64,000 nt of DNA from PALSA-1004 sp041483135. GTDB taxonomy: Bacteria > Pseudomonadota > Gammaproteobacteria > Burkholderiales > SG8-41. The notes under the pieces were generated by a model that saw only the letters and a program-made list of their open reading frames with translations, searched no databases and was not told the origin of the DNA. The stretch lies in assembly GCA_041483135.1 (NCBI GenBank), contig JBGPFE010000020.1, positions 3,586 to 67,585 of the forward strand. The letters are read 5' to 3'. The position numbers and the translations under genes are program-made. This document shows positions 7,899-16,673 of the stretch, piece after piece; the stretch's first letter is position 1; each line of letters opens with the position of its first letter.

Positions 7899-9110
7899 CT
7901 ATAAGCCTGCCGGATTCCCCAGCAACACAACGCCTGCCCTGGAAAAACCGGCAATCTGGACATCGCTGTATCCCAGTTCGCGCAGAATTTCCGCCGAATG
8001 CTCGCCCAACATCGGCGCCGGCCTGCGGACGCTGGGACTGTCCTGATCGAACAAGACCGGGTTGCGCACGGTGGGGGTGGGTCCCATGCGCGGATGCTTG
8101 ACCTCGCCTATGACGTTCCGCGCGCGGATGTGCGGGTTGTCGAAGACTTCCTGGAAATTATTGACGCGCGAACAAGGAATGCCGGCTTCCACCAGCAGGG
8201 CCTCCAGGTCAGCAGCGCTTCTCGCGCGTATTGCCGGTGTAACGACGCCCAGCAGGCCGGTCTCGTTCTGCTTCCTGAGAACATAGGTCGCGAAGCGGGC
8301 GTCGCTGATATGGCTTTCGAGGCCGAGCACTGTCATGAACCGCCTGAACAACTCATCGTTCGGCGTGCCGATCGCCAGGTAATGCCCATCCTGCGTTTCG
8401 AACAGCTGGTACGGTGCATTCAGGCGATGCTGGTGCCCCAGCCGTTCCGGCACCATCCCCGTCGCGAGATAGCCGGCCGTCTCCCACGCCGCCGCCGCAA
8501 TCGAGGACTCCACGAGCGAGACATCCGCGATCCGCCCGCCTTTGCCTCGCAGCACGCTGATCAGTCCCGACAGCGTCGCGTAAGTTGCAAACAGCGCTCC
8601 GAAAATGTCCGCGCTCTGAATCCCGGTGCGCATCGGCATTTCACCGGCGATGCCGGTGACCGATAACGCGCCGGAAAAGGCCTCGATGATCAAGTTGACG
8701 CCGGCGCGCCGCCGATACGGCCCCGTCTGGCCGAATCCGGAGGCCGATACGTAGACGATCTTCGGGTTTGCCGCGCGCACCTGCTCGGGGCCAAGACCGA
8801 TCGCTTCCAGCGCACCCGGCCGGTTGTTTTCGAGGAACACATCGCTTTTTTCGACCAGGGCAAGCGCAATGTCACGCGCCGGTCGTTGCTTCAGATCCAG
8901 GACCAGGCTGCGCTTGTTGCGATTCAACGCGGCGAAGCTTGCGCTTTCGCCATTGACCAGCGGGGGCATGGCCCGGGTCTGATCGCCTTGCGCCGGGCGC
9001 TCGATCTTGATCACGTCCGCTCCCATGTCACCCAGGAGCATGCCGCAAAACGGGCCGGCAATGAAATTGCCGAGCTCGAGGACCCTGATGCCTTCAAGTG
9101 GCTGCGACAC
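7899..9110 (-). CDS. CaiB/BaiF (class III) CoA transferase
   Basis: 403 residues with a GTG start after AGGAG. SQPLEGIRVLELGNFIAGPF is the typical opening; DMGADVIKIERPAQGDQTR contains the Asp near residue 30 region and GADVIKIE motif of class III CoA transferases, while NRNKRSLVLDLK and SASGFGQTGPYRRR are further family hallmarks. These enzymes move CoA between carboxylic acids through an aspartyl-CoA thioester. The conserved catalytic Asp is expected near residue 165-170, within RTGIQSADIFGALFATYA. Upstream member of an operon with the CitE-like lyase. Confidence 0.9.
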   Translation of the reverse strand: MSQPLEGIRVLELGNFIAGPFCGMLLGDMGADVIKIERPAQGDQTRAMPPLVNGESASFAALNRNKRSLVLDLKQRPARDIALALVEKSDVFLENNRPGALEAIGLGPEQVRAANPKIVYVSASGFGQTGPYRRRAGVNLIIEAFSGALSVTGIAGEMPMRTGIQSADIFGALFATYATLSGLISVLRGKGGRIADVSLVESSIAAAAWETAGYLATGMVPERLGHQHRLNAPYQLFETQDGHYLAIGTPNDELFRRFMTVLGLESHISDARFATYVLRKQNETGLLGVVTPAIRARSAADLEALLVEAGIPCSRVNNFQEVFDNPHIRARNVIGEVKHPRMGPTPTVRNPVLFDQDSPSVRRPAPMLGEHSAEILRELGYSDVQIAGFSRAGVVLLGNPAGL

Positions 9111-9170
9111 CGCGTTGACACTCCTGACTGTTATTTTCCCGATTGCGACTATCCATTAACCCAAAAAACG

Positions 9171-9314
9171 CAGCAGCGGCCACAGAGGACACAGAGGACA
9201 TGATGGTTCGGGGCATTACGGTCTTACGCGCACTCACCCGTCGGGTTATGCGCGCAGGATAAACAACCCAACGATTTTTCTCTGTGATCTCTGTGACCTC
9301 TGTGGCTGACTGCT
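9171..9314. repeat. Inverted CACAGAGG word repeat
   Basis: GGCCACAGAGGACACAGAGGA on the left is matched on the right by the complement-type series CTCTGTGAT-CTCTGTGAC-CTCTGTGG, a 9-base period. The arms are about 28 bases and nearly complementary, with a loop of about 80 bases. Lies between the tctC gene (ending 9345, minus) and the start of the CoA transferase gene. Confidence 0.8.
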
Positions 9315-9344
9315 TTTTCCAGGATTAACGCAAAGCAGGCCGCA

Positions 9345-10325
9345 TCACTCCGGCGTGAGACCGATCCTGGCGGCAAGACGCCGGTTCGCCTCGATTTCGG
9401 CGACAATCGTCTTCGCAAACTCCGCGGCCGTGGAACTCGCGGGGGCGAAACCCTGGTCCGCAAAGGCGCGCTTCATTTCGGGATCCTCCATGGCCTTCGC
9501 CATTTCGTTGCGGATACGGTTCACGTATTGGTTCGGCGTGCCGGCCGGAAACCAGAAGCCGTACCAGGGCACGAACACATACCCTTTGACACCTGCCTCA
9601 GCGACCGTGGGCACATCGGGGAGCTCGCTCCAGCGGCTGGACGCGGTAATGGCGAGCGCTCTCAGCTTGCCCGCTTTGACTTGGGGCAGGAGCACCGTCG
9701 GCGGGCCGAAGCAAGTGTCTATTCTCCCCCCCAGAAGATCGGTGATGGCTTGCCCTACCCCCTTGTAAGGAACATGGGTGATTTGCGTCCCGGCCATGAC
9801 ATTGAAGATCTCGGGTGCGAAATGCATGACGTTACCGACCCCGCCGGATCCATACGTGAGTTTACCGGGCTGGGCCTTCGCGACGGCAATCAGCTCCTGG
9901 ATCGTGCGGGCAGGCACGCTGGGATGCACGACTACGAGAAAGCCGACGCTGTTGACCAGTAACGAGATGGGGGCGAAATCCTTGACCGGGTCATAAGGCA
10001 GGCTCTTGGTAATCACCGGCAGGCTGGCGTGACTCGATGAGGTGTGCAGCATCGTGTAGCCATCCGGTGCCGCTTTCGCCACCAGATCGGTGCCGAGGGC
10101 TCCGCCCGCCCCGGGCCGGTTGTCGATCACCAGGGTGGTCACGCTCTGCATTTTCCGCCCCACCATCCGCGCGATGAAATCCATCGGCCCGCCGGCGGCA
10201 TAGGGCACCACCACACGGATAGGCTTCGACGGGTAGTCGCGTTGAACGGGTTGCTGGTCAGCCGCGAAAACCGGCCATGCCGCGAAAAGCGCTGCAAACC
10301 CAAGCGTCGTTCTGGATAAAAACAT
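9345..10325 (-). CDS. TctC/Bug tripartite tricarboxylate transporter receptor
   Basis: 326 residues; starts after AGGAGGAGAC with a signal peptide ending at WPVFAAD. Family landmarks are PSKPIRVVVPYAAGG, LVIDNRPGAGGALG, AAPDGYTML, LPYDPVKDFAPI, HVPYKGVGQAITDLLGG, KLRALAI and LPDVPTVAEAG. Bug proteins are periplasmic Venus-flytrap receptors for mono-, di- or tricarboxylates and similar small acids. It sits directly upstream of the CoA transferase/lyase genes on the same strand, separated by the CACAGAGG inverted repeat, so its ligand may be the acid they process. Confidence 0.92.
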   Translation of the reverse strand: MFLSRTTLGFAALFAAWPVFAADQQPVQRDYPSKPIRVVVPYAAGGPMDFIARMVGRKMQSVTTLVIDNRPGAGGALGTDLVAKAAPDGYTMLHTSSSHASLPVITKSLPYDPVKDFAPISLLVNSVGFLVVVHPSVPARTIQELIAVAKAQPGKLTYGSGGVGNVMHFAPEIFNVMAGTQITHVPYKGVGQAITDLLGGRIDTCFGPPTVLLPQVKAGKLRALAITASSRWSELPDVPTVAEAGVKGYVFVPWYGFWFPAGTPNQYVNRIRNEMAKAMEDPEMKRAFADQGFAPASSTAAEFAKTIVAEIEANRRLAARIGLTPE

Positions 10326-10502
10326 GTCTCCTCCTGGTATTCAAGGGGCTTCCGGATTCGGGCAATTTTCTTTTTAAGCAACTTCCGCGGGGCAGTATAG
10401 GGGAATCGGGGCCAGGCTTGGCGAAATGCATAAAGGCACCATGATCCGGGGGACGCCGGGCGCAAGACGAGAGGCGAGGCTCGGATCGGGCCCGGATGAA
10501 TT

Positions 10503-10627
10503 TTTCGAATAATCGGAGACAGACCACGGTTTCTTGGTTTGGTCATTGAGCGATTGGCTAATTCAGCGATTGAGTAACAAAATCGCTTGGCCCCTCGCTT
10601 CGGTCTCTCCGCCTTTGTTCCGCTTGA
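10503..10627. repeat. GAGTAAC-loop hairpin repeat, copy C, with flanking motif
   Basis: Perfect stem AGCGATT (10565-10571) / AATCGCT (10581-10587) with loop GAGTAACAA, followed by GGCCCCTCGCTTCGGTCTCT. To the left, AATAATCGGAGACAGACCAC GGTTT matches AATAATCGGGGTCGGGCCAC GGTTT near 14099 with four differences. The 341-base gap 10326-10666 otherwise shows nothing but a GGGTCTGACCCC palindrome at about 10638. Confidence 0.8.
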
Positions 10628-10666
10628 AGAATGAAAAGGGTCTGACCCCAAGCAATCACCCTGCCG

Positions 10667-11662
10667 TCATTCGCCAAACTGCAATTCCGCCCACTCTCGC
10701 CACCGGTCGCCTTTCTTCGCGTTGATGCTCATGCGGTTGGGAAGCTGGGTCTTGATCGAGGCGGGCTTCATCTTCGCGACTCTTTCGAGCACTCTGCGGT
10801 ACTCGTCGTCCGACAGAACCCTCGCCCTGCCGCCCGCGTGGGCGAGCCTTTCCATCTGAATGATCTCTTCGACCTCCGCCGGCGCCAGTATCGAACCGAC
10901 CGCCTCGCCCCAGCTTGCTCTCGGCTTGGCGGCTGCCTGGGCGAATTCGTCGGTCGACGAGACCATTTTTGCAATCGTCAGGTGCTCGTAACGCATGGCC
11001 CAGGCCAACGCGTCCTCTCCAATATCGTTTTTGACGGTGCGGTCGGCGCCGGCCACGAGCAGCAGAGCGGCGATCTTCTGCTTGCCTTCATGCGCGGCCA
11101 TCATCAGCACGGTCGAGCCGTTCGTCGAACGCGCGTTGATGTCCGCCCCTTGCTGCATCAGGAATTTCGCGATCTCGTCGTGCCCCGCAAAAGCCGCGTA
11201 ATGCAAGGCGCTCCATTCATTGCCGTCCCGGTTTATCCGCGCGCCATGCTCGAGCAGCCAGGCGGCCGCTGTGCGCTGCCCCTTCCATGCGGCGAGCATG
11301 AGCGCTTGTTCCTTGAAAGCATTGGTGCGATTCACGTCGGCGCCGTGTTTCACGAGCAGCTCCATCATGGCGATATCTCCGCTCCAGGCGGCGATCATCA
11401 AGCCGGTGCCCACACGGTCGCCTTCGAAATTCGGATCCAGCCCGGCGTCGAGCCATTTACCGACCGTTGCGATGTCTCCCTGCTCGACCCTGACACCGAA
11501 CGTGATCGCATCCGGCAGCGCGCGTGCGGCCGCGGCCGGCAGCGCGGGCGCGTCCGCAGCCGCAGCCGGCGGCAGGCTCAAGGCCCGCGCGGTCAGCACG
11601 ATGAGCGCGACCAGTATCAGCTGTGACAGTCGGCGCGCTTGTTTCGACGGGAGTTCGGGCAT
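10667..11662 (-). CDS. Exported ankyrin-repeat protein
   Basis: 331 residues from MPELPSK, which follows GAGGACTTACG; a start at 11686 is also open. A hydrophobic leader (LILVALIVLTARALSL, then AAAADAPALP) suggests export. About six ankyrin units follow, for example TGLMIAAWSGDIAMMELLVK HGADVN, SALHYAAFAGHDEIAKFLMQ QGADIN and TVLMMAAHEGKQKIAALLL. The last 90 residues are a charged non-repeat tail. Ankyrin repeats mediate protein-protein contacts; the partner is unknown. Monocistronic, divergent from the TonB-like gene. Confidence 0.85.
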   Translation of the reverse strand: MPELPSKQARRLSQLILVALIVLTARALSLPPAAAADAPALPAAAARALPDAITFGVRVEQGDIATVGKWLDAGLDPNFEGDRVGTGLMIAAWSGDIAMMELLVKHGADVNRTNAFKEQALMLAAWKGQRTAAAWLLEHGARINRDGNEWSALHYAAFAGHDEIAKFLMQQGADINARSTNGSTVLMMAAHEGKQKIAALLLVAGADRTVKNDIGEDALAWAMRYEHLTIAKMVSSTDEFAQAAAKPRASWGEAVGSILAPAEVEEIIQMERLAHAGGRARVLSDDEYRRVLERVAKMKPASIKTQLPNRMSINAKKGDRWREWAELQFGE

Positions 11663-11796
11663 CGTAAGTCCTCGGCTTCTGCGCATCCGGTCTTGCCAGG
11701 CCTCGTTCGACAGCCTATTCTGCGATTGCCTGGCTGCCGTGATTTATGTAACAAATTGAGCCGGTTGTCAAAGGATGAGCTGAGCGCTCCGCTTTC

Positions 11797-12315
11797 ATGC
11801 GTATCGAAATCTGCGTTGCGTTGCTTGCCAGCACCGCTTTGCACGCGAGCCTGCTTGTTCTGTCACCGGCTTCCGTCGCCTCGCGCGCCTCCGCCGGGCC
11901 GGCGTCCGCTGCTCCCCGCGTCCTCACTGCCCGCCTCAAAAACACGCTCGCGACCGGCAAGTCAGCGCGCCCGGAGCGGTCGAAATCCGCGCACGCGGCG
12001 CGATCCCTTGCCGCGCAACCCGCATCGATGGTGATCGGGCGTCCGGCCCCGTCTGCGAACGGCATCAAACGAAATCCGCGGGTCGATAATCCTCTGCGCT
12101 TCTACCCGCCGGAGGCCATTGCCAGGGGCCTCGAAGGCGAGGCGATCCTCATGCTGCGCTTTGGCGTCGATGGCGCGTTGATCGATGCTCAGATAGCTAA
12201 GAGCAGTGGCCACGTGATTCTCGACGAGGCCGCGTTGCGGGCGATACGCGCGACGCCGCGCTTTGCCTCGGGACCACGTGAAATGCTGTTTCCAGTGACG
12301 TTCGCCCTGCATTGA
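11797..12315 (+). CDS. TonB-family C-terminal domain protein
   Basis: 172 residues: an N-terminal hydrophobic segment (EICVALLASTALHASLLVL), an Ala/Pro/Arg/Lys-rich linker, then a TonB C-terminal domain (FYPPEAIARGLEGEAILMLR, VDGALIDAQIAKSSGHVILD EAALRAIRATPRF). TonB links the inner-membrane proton motive force to outer-membrane receptors with ExbB and ExbD; neither is present here, so it may be an accessory TonB or serve an envelope-spanning structural role. Divergent from the ankyrin gene. Confidence 0.82.
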   Translation: MRIEICVALLASTALHASLLVLSPASVASRASAGPASAAPRVLTARLKNTLATGKSARPERSKSAHAARSLAAQPASMVIGRPAPSANGIKRNPRVDNPLRFYPPEAIARGLEGEAILMLRFGVDGALIDAQIAKSSGHVILDEAALRAIRATPRFASGPREMLFPVTFALH

Positions 12316-12466
12316 GTAATGATGCAGTAGCGGGGACACTTCGCTTTCGTATAGAGTTGTAAACTGTCACTGACGATTCCGTGCGCTGCCCGCGTCGACG
12401 CGGCGCGTGCACGGCGTCTGTTTGCAGAATCTTTTGCACCACGCAGGTTTGCCGAGGAGAAAAATC

Positions 12467-13438
12467 ATGAAAAAGCTGATGCTTTATGCACTTGCGCTGT
12501 TAGCGGGAGCCTGCGGTTACGCCGGCGCGGCCGCTGCTCAGACGTATCCGGCCAAACCGATCCGCGTCATCATTCCGTTTCCGCCCGGTGAAGCGGCCGA
12601 CATCATAGCCCGGCTCTTGAGCCCGGTCATGGCAGAGCACATGGGACAGCAGATCGTCGTCGACAACCGCGCCGGCGCGAGCGGCCAGATCGGGCTCGAG
12701 TTGCTCAAGAACGCCACGCCGGACGGCTACACGATCGGCGTGGGGCAAGGCGGCAACCTCGTCGTTGCGCCCCATACCTACAAGAAGCTGCCGTACGACC
12801 CGCTCAAGGATTTTGCGGCCGTCGCGCTCAACGCGACGAACTATCTGGCCGTGGTGGCCAATCCCAATGCGCCGTTCAAGAACGCCGCCGAAATGATCGC
12901 GTGGGCCAAAGCGAATCCGGGAAAACTCACGCTCGCAACCAACGGCGAAGGCGGCTATCCGCACCTCGCGTTCGAGCTGCTGGCCTCGATGGCGGGTTTC
13001 AAGTTCCTGCATGTCCCGTACAAGGGGGCGACGCAAGTCGTGACCGATGTGATCTCGGGCCAGGTGCAGGCGGGGATCGGCTCCTACACGAGCATGTCGC
13101 CGCTCGTGCAACTCGGCCGCATGCGGATGATCGGGGTGACCAATAATGTGCGCGTGCCCGACAAACCCGATCTGCCGGTCCTGGCGAACCTGGTTCCCGG
13201 CTACGACATGCGCGGATGGTTCGGCTACATCGCGCCGGCCGGAACGCCGCGCGCCATCGTCCGGCGCCTCAACGAGGAAGTCAACCGGGCGATGCATCAA
13301 CCGGACGTGAACGCCAAGTTGGTCCAGGCCGGGCTGTACGTCGCCAACGAGTCGCCGGAATTCTACGCCAAGTTCATCCAGACCGAATTCGCCAAGTACG
13401 GCAAGATCGCGCGCGACATCGGCTTCAAGCCGCAGTAA
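12467..13438 (+). CDS. TctC/Bug receptor
   Basis: 323 residues starting MKKLMLYALALLAG after GAGGAGAAAAATC; the signal peptide is cleaved near AGAAAAQ. Landmarks: YPAKPIRVIIPFPPGEAADI, IVVDNRAGASGQIG, TPDGYTIG, LPYDPLKDFAAV, HVPYKGATQVVTDV and APAGTP. Periplasmic binding protein for an organic acid, by family. It is 62 bases upstream of a cupin gene on the same strand, so the two are likely co-transcribed. Confidence 0.92.
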   Translation: MKKLMLYALALLAGACGYAGAAAAQTYPAKPIRVIIPFPPGEAADIIARLLSPVMAEHMGQQIVVDNRAGASGQIGLELLKNATPDGYTIGVGQGGNLVVAPHTYKKLPYDPLKDFAAVALNATNYLAVVANPNAPFKNAAEMIAWAKANPGKLTLATNGEGGYPHLAFELLASMAGFKFLHVPYKGATQVVTDVISGQVQAGIGSYTSMSPLVQLGRMRMIGVTNNVRVPDKPDLPVLANLVPGYDMRGWFGYIAPAGTPRAIVRRLNEEVNRAMHQPDVNAKLVQAGLYVANESPEFYAKFIQTEFAKYGKIARDIGFKPQ

Positions 13439-13500
13439 GCCGCTGCGGCAACGGCAGCGGAAAAAACGCACGTTTCTCGGACCAGGGCAAGGAGACCGCG

Positions 13501-13839
13501 ATGGAAGCGCTGAAGGACGCAACGCATTTATATGAAGTCGAGCGGCGCGCGCGTCACGCCGAGCGGCCCGGCTTCCGAATCGGCGAGATACAGATTTCGC
13601 CGAGCCAGCAAGTGCCCTGGCATTATCACAGCAATGTGCAGGACACGTTCTACGTGCTCGCGGGAAAAATCCGCATCTTCCTGCGCGACCCGAAAGAGGA
13701 AGTGCGCCTCGCGCCCGGCGAGACGTACGCGGTGCCGCCGAAACGCCCGCACCTGGTCGTCAATGGCGGCGACACCTCCGCGACTTTCCTCGTCCTGCAG
13801 GGCATCGGCGAGTACGATTTCATCCCGCTCACGAAATAA
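13501..13839 (+). CDS. Small cupin-domain protein
   Basis: 112 residues forming one conserved beta-barrel cupin: PWHYHSNVQDTFYVLAGKIR IF supplies the first motif (G..H.H....E-like, with Gln-Asp in place of the usual Glu), and ETYAVPPKRPHLVVNGG the second with its histidine. Start set by AAGGAGACCGCG. Cupins of this size bind a metal and act as dioxygenases, isomerases or small-molecule sensors; the substrate is unknown. Follows a tctC gene, suggesting action on the imported acid. Confidence 0.85.
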   Translation: MEALKDATHLYEVERRARHAERPGFRIGEIQISPSQQVPWHYHSNVQDTFYVLAGKIRIFLRDPKEEVRLAPGETYAVPPKRPHLVVNGGDTSATFLVLQGIGEYDFIPLTK

Positions 13840-13885
13840 ACGGGGCCGGACAGCATCGATTCGTGACGGGGCAGCGTCAGCCCGG

Positions 13886-14068
13886 CTATTTTGTCCTCAA
13901 ATCCTGCATCCCGTCATCGACCGCTCGCCGGATATCGTCCGCCGCCTCCTTTTGCTCTTCCACCGGCGGCTTTTTACGCACTGCTCCGCCCTGGCTTTGT
14001 GAGACATGCGGTCTGGGCTTCCGCCCGGCCTTGGCGGCAATACGTTTCTGGTTTGGCGATTTGCTCAT
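13886..14068 (-). CDS. Small basic hypothetical protein
   Basis: 60 codons preceded by AAAGGAGGATTCC, one of the strongest ribosome sites in the window. The product opens SKSPNQKRIAAKAGRKPRPH and ends in an acidic helix-like part EEQKEAADDIRRAVDDGMQD. Soluble, no signal or membrane segment. I do not recognise a family. The region downstream shows no obvious terminator. Confidence 0.6.
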   Translation of the reverse strand: MSKSPNQKRIAAKAGRKPRPHVSQSQGGAVRKKPPVEEQKEAADDIRRAVDDGMQDLRTK

Positions 14069-14160
14069 GGAATCCTCCTTTCATTTGCTCTGCTGCAGAA
14101 TAATCGGGGTCGGGCCACGGTTTCCCGGCGTCGCCAGCGCTGTCGCCGGAACCTGTCACC

Positions 14161-15519
14161 TTACACCGCGCGGCCATGGCGGCGCAGCCGCTCGGCGAGC
14201 TCCCGCACACTCGCCCACTGTTCGCAGCGGTCCACGGCCCGCTCGATGCCGGTGATGCCCTCCAACGTGAGCACGACGCCCGCGAGCTCGCGGAATTTGG
14301 CGCGGATCTCGGATTCTTCGTAGGGCCGCAGGCAATCGCCCCGCGGGCTGTCGCACGTGTGCGTGCTCTGCCTGCCGTCTTTCAGCGTCAGCGTCACGCG
14401 CGCGGGCTTGAGCTTCGGCGCGGCCTTCGTCAGCGCCGGGTCTTCGCTCACGTGCACGCGCTGGCGCAGCGCCGCGATCGCCGGATCGCGTAAAGCCGCA
14501 TCGTTAAGCGACCCGTATCCCGCGTTGCCATTTATCACAAGCGCGGCCGCGGCATGCGGCAGCGAATATTTCGAGGCGAAATAATTGGGCGGATCCGGGT
14601 TGCGCATGGCCGCGGCGAAGCGGAAGGTCGCGACATCGATGCGCTCGATGTCCTCTGGTCTCGGGCGCAGCGCAGCCAGCGCGTCCTCGAGCGCGTCGAG
14701 CGCGGCATAGACCGGATTACAGCAGGCGCGCAGGCGAAACCAGTCGCGCGTGATCTCCCAGCGCGTGCCGAGTTCCGCGAGCAGCCCTTCCGGCCTGAAG
14801 CCGTCGCCGACAAGGTTGGCGAGCGATTCCTCGACGGCATCGTCCTGCGCCGTGAACCCCGCGAGCGCGAGATCGGGCGCGAGCGCGCACGCGAAACCGC
14901 TCATTCCCCCCGCCACGTTCAGCGTCGTCGCGCCGGCAATCGCATTGTTGTAGCTGGGCGTCAGCACCAGCGTGGTGGCGATGCGCATGGCGAGGCTCGT
15001 CTGCGCCGCGTTCAGCCCGCGCATGCGGGCGCCCGCCGCGGCCGCTCCCAAGAGCGCGGCCTGGCCGTTCTGGTGCGCGAGCGGGCGCGGGGTCATCGCC
15101 GCTGCGAGTCGCGCACCGGCATCGTAGCCGAGGATCAGCGCCGCCAGCATCTCGCGCCCGCTCGCTTGCGCCCACTCGCCCACGCTCAATACACCGGGCA
15201 GAATCTGCAGTGCGCCTTGATACGAGACGTAGCGGTGGCCTTCGCTCATCTCGATCGAGCGGCCGGCGATGACGTTGAGAAATGCAGCGGTGCGCGGGTC
15301 GCCGGCGGGCCAGCCCCGCGCGAACACTGTGGCGCCGGTGCCGGCGGTGGCGGCAAGCCTTTCGCGCAGCGCATGCACCTCGGGCCGCTCCGATCCGGCG
15401 AGAATGACGCCCAGCGTGTCTAGCACTACGAGCTTCGCATGCCGCTGCACGGACCCGGGTATCTTCTCCAACGGCGTGTCGGCGACAAACTGCGCCAGTT
15501 TTTCGATTTGCTGCCCCAT
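14161..15519 (-). CDS. MmgE/PrpD family protein
   Basis: 452 residues, start after AGAGGAATCGAG. Typical of the 2-methylcitrate dehydratase-like MmgE/PrpD family: KLVVLDTLGVILAGSERPE near the N-terminus, an all-helical domain with GYDAGARLAAAM and GAAAAGARMRGL, and the second domain with FRLRACCNPVYAALDAL and KYSLPHAAAALVI. PrpD dehydrates 2-methylcitrate, but most paralogs near Bug receptors act on other hydroxy acids or are uncharacterised. Divergent from a tctC gene that starts 128 bases away. Confidence 0.9.
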   Translation of the reverse strand: MGQQIEKLAQFVADTPLEKIPGSVQRHAKLVVLDTLGVILAGSERPEVHALRERLAATAGTGATVFARGWPAGDPRTAAFLNVIAGRSIEMSEGHRYVSYQGALQILPGVLSVGEWAQASGREMLAALILGYDAGARLAAAMTPRPLAHQNGQAALLGAAAAGARMRGLNAAQTSLAMRIATTLVLTPSYNNAIAGATTLNVAGGMSGFACALAPDLALAGFTAQDDAVEESLANLVGDGFRPEGLLAELGTRWEITRDWFRLRACCNPVYAALDALEDALAALRPRPEDIERIDVATFRFAAAMRNPDPPNYFASKYSLPHAAAALVINGNAGYGSLNDAALRDPAIAALRQRVHVSEDPALTKAAPKLKPARVTLTLKDGRQSTHTCDSPRGDCLRPYEESEIRAKFRELAGVVLTLEGITGIERAVDRCEQWASVRELAERLRRHGRAV

Positions 15520-15647
15520 CTCGATTCCTCTCGCGGCTCTCGATGTCCGTCGATTCTACCCGCTCCTGCCGCGTCGGCCGATTGGCGGCACGGAATTGGT
15601 GATAAGCTGTTGCGCAAAAGAATCGACACAATCGAGAGGAGAGCCCG

Positions 15648-16655
15648 ATGCTCAGCCACATCCGATTTCCATCCCGCGCTCGCCGCGGGCACACCGCGCG
15701 CTGCGCGCTCGCCATGTTGTGCCTCGTCGTGTGCGGCTACGCCGGCGCGGCTGAATGGGTCCCGCAACGGCCCTTGCGTCTCATTGTCCCGTTCCCGCCG
15801 GGCGGCACCGCGGATCTGCTGGCGCGGCTGCTCGCGCCGCCGATGGGCGCCGCGCTCGGCCAGCAGATCGTGGTCGACAACCGCGGCGGCGCGGGCGGCG
15901 TGATCGCGATGGAAGCCGTCGCGCACGCGCAGCCCGATGGCTATACCTTCGGCATTCCCTCGCTCAGCGCGCACGCGAGCAATGCGACGCTCGCCGCGCA
16001 ACTGCCCTACGATTCGATCAAGGATTTCCTGCCGCTCACGTTCGTTGCGCAATCGCCCGTCGTGCTCGTCGTCCATCCGTCGAATCCCGCGCTGTCGGTG
16101 CAGGACATGATCGCGCGCGCCAGGGCGGCGGGGCGCCCGATCAATTTCGCGTCGTCCGGCATCGGCGTCGTCAATCACATCGCCGGCGAGCGGCTCAAGC
16201 TCGAGGCGAAAGCCGACATGGTACACGTGCCGTACAAAGGCGGCGGCCCGGCGATGGTCGATGTGATGGGCGGGCAGATCGAGATGATGTTCAATCCCGT
16301 GTCATCGGTGCTGCCGTTCGTGAACGGCGGCAAGCTGCGCGCGCTCGCGATCGCGGACCGCCGGCGTTCCACGCTGTTGCCGAATGTCGCGACCATGGCG
16401 GAGTCCGGGTTTGCCGATTTCTTCATGCTGGAATCGTGGGGGCTGGTGGCACCCGCCGGCACGCCGCCCGACGCCGCGCGCCGCCTGCGCGCAGAGGCCG
16501 TCAAGGCGCTGCAGCAGCCGGACATCGTGGCGCGCTACACCGGTCAAGGCGTCGAGCTATTGCCGTCTACGCCCGAGCGGCTGCGCGACATCATCGCCGG
16601 CGAGATCAAAAAGTACCGCGACATCATCCAGCGCGCCGGCATCAAGGCAAACTGA
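15648..16655 (+). CDS. TctC/Bug receptor
   Basis: 335 residues with GAGAGGAGAGCCCG ahead of the start. A long basic N-region precedes the hydrophobic core MLCLVVCGYAGAA. Landmarks: PLRLIVPFPPGGTADLLAR, IVVDNRGGAGGVIAME, QPDGYTFG, LPYDSIKDFLPL, HVPYKGGGPAMVDVMGG, LLPNVATMAESG and VAPAGTPPD. Its promoter region is shared with the divergent MmgE/PrpD gene, a common pairing that suggests co-regulation and a shared substrate. Confidence 0.92.
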   Translation: MLSHIRFPSRARRGHTARCALAMLCLVVCGYAGAAEWVPQRPLRLIVPFPPGGTADLLARLLAPPMGAALGQQIVVDNRGGAGGVIAMEAVAHAQPDGYTFGIPSLSAHASNATLAAQLPYDSIKDFLPLTFVAQSPVVLVVHPSNPALSVQDMIARARAAGRPINFASSGIGVVNHIAGERLKLEAKADMVHVPYKGGGPAMVDVMGGQIEMMFNPVSSVLPFVNGGKLRALAIADRRRSTLLPNVATMAESGFADFFMLESWGLVAPAGTPPDAARRLRAEAVKALQQPDIVARYTGQGVELLPSTPERLRDIIAGEIKKYRDIIQRAGIKAN

Positions 16656-16673
16656 AATCGCTCCGCGCGGGCT

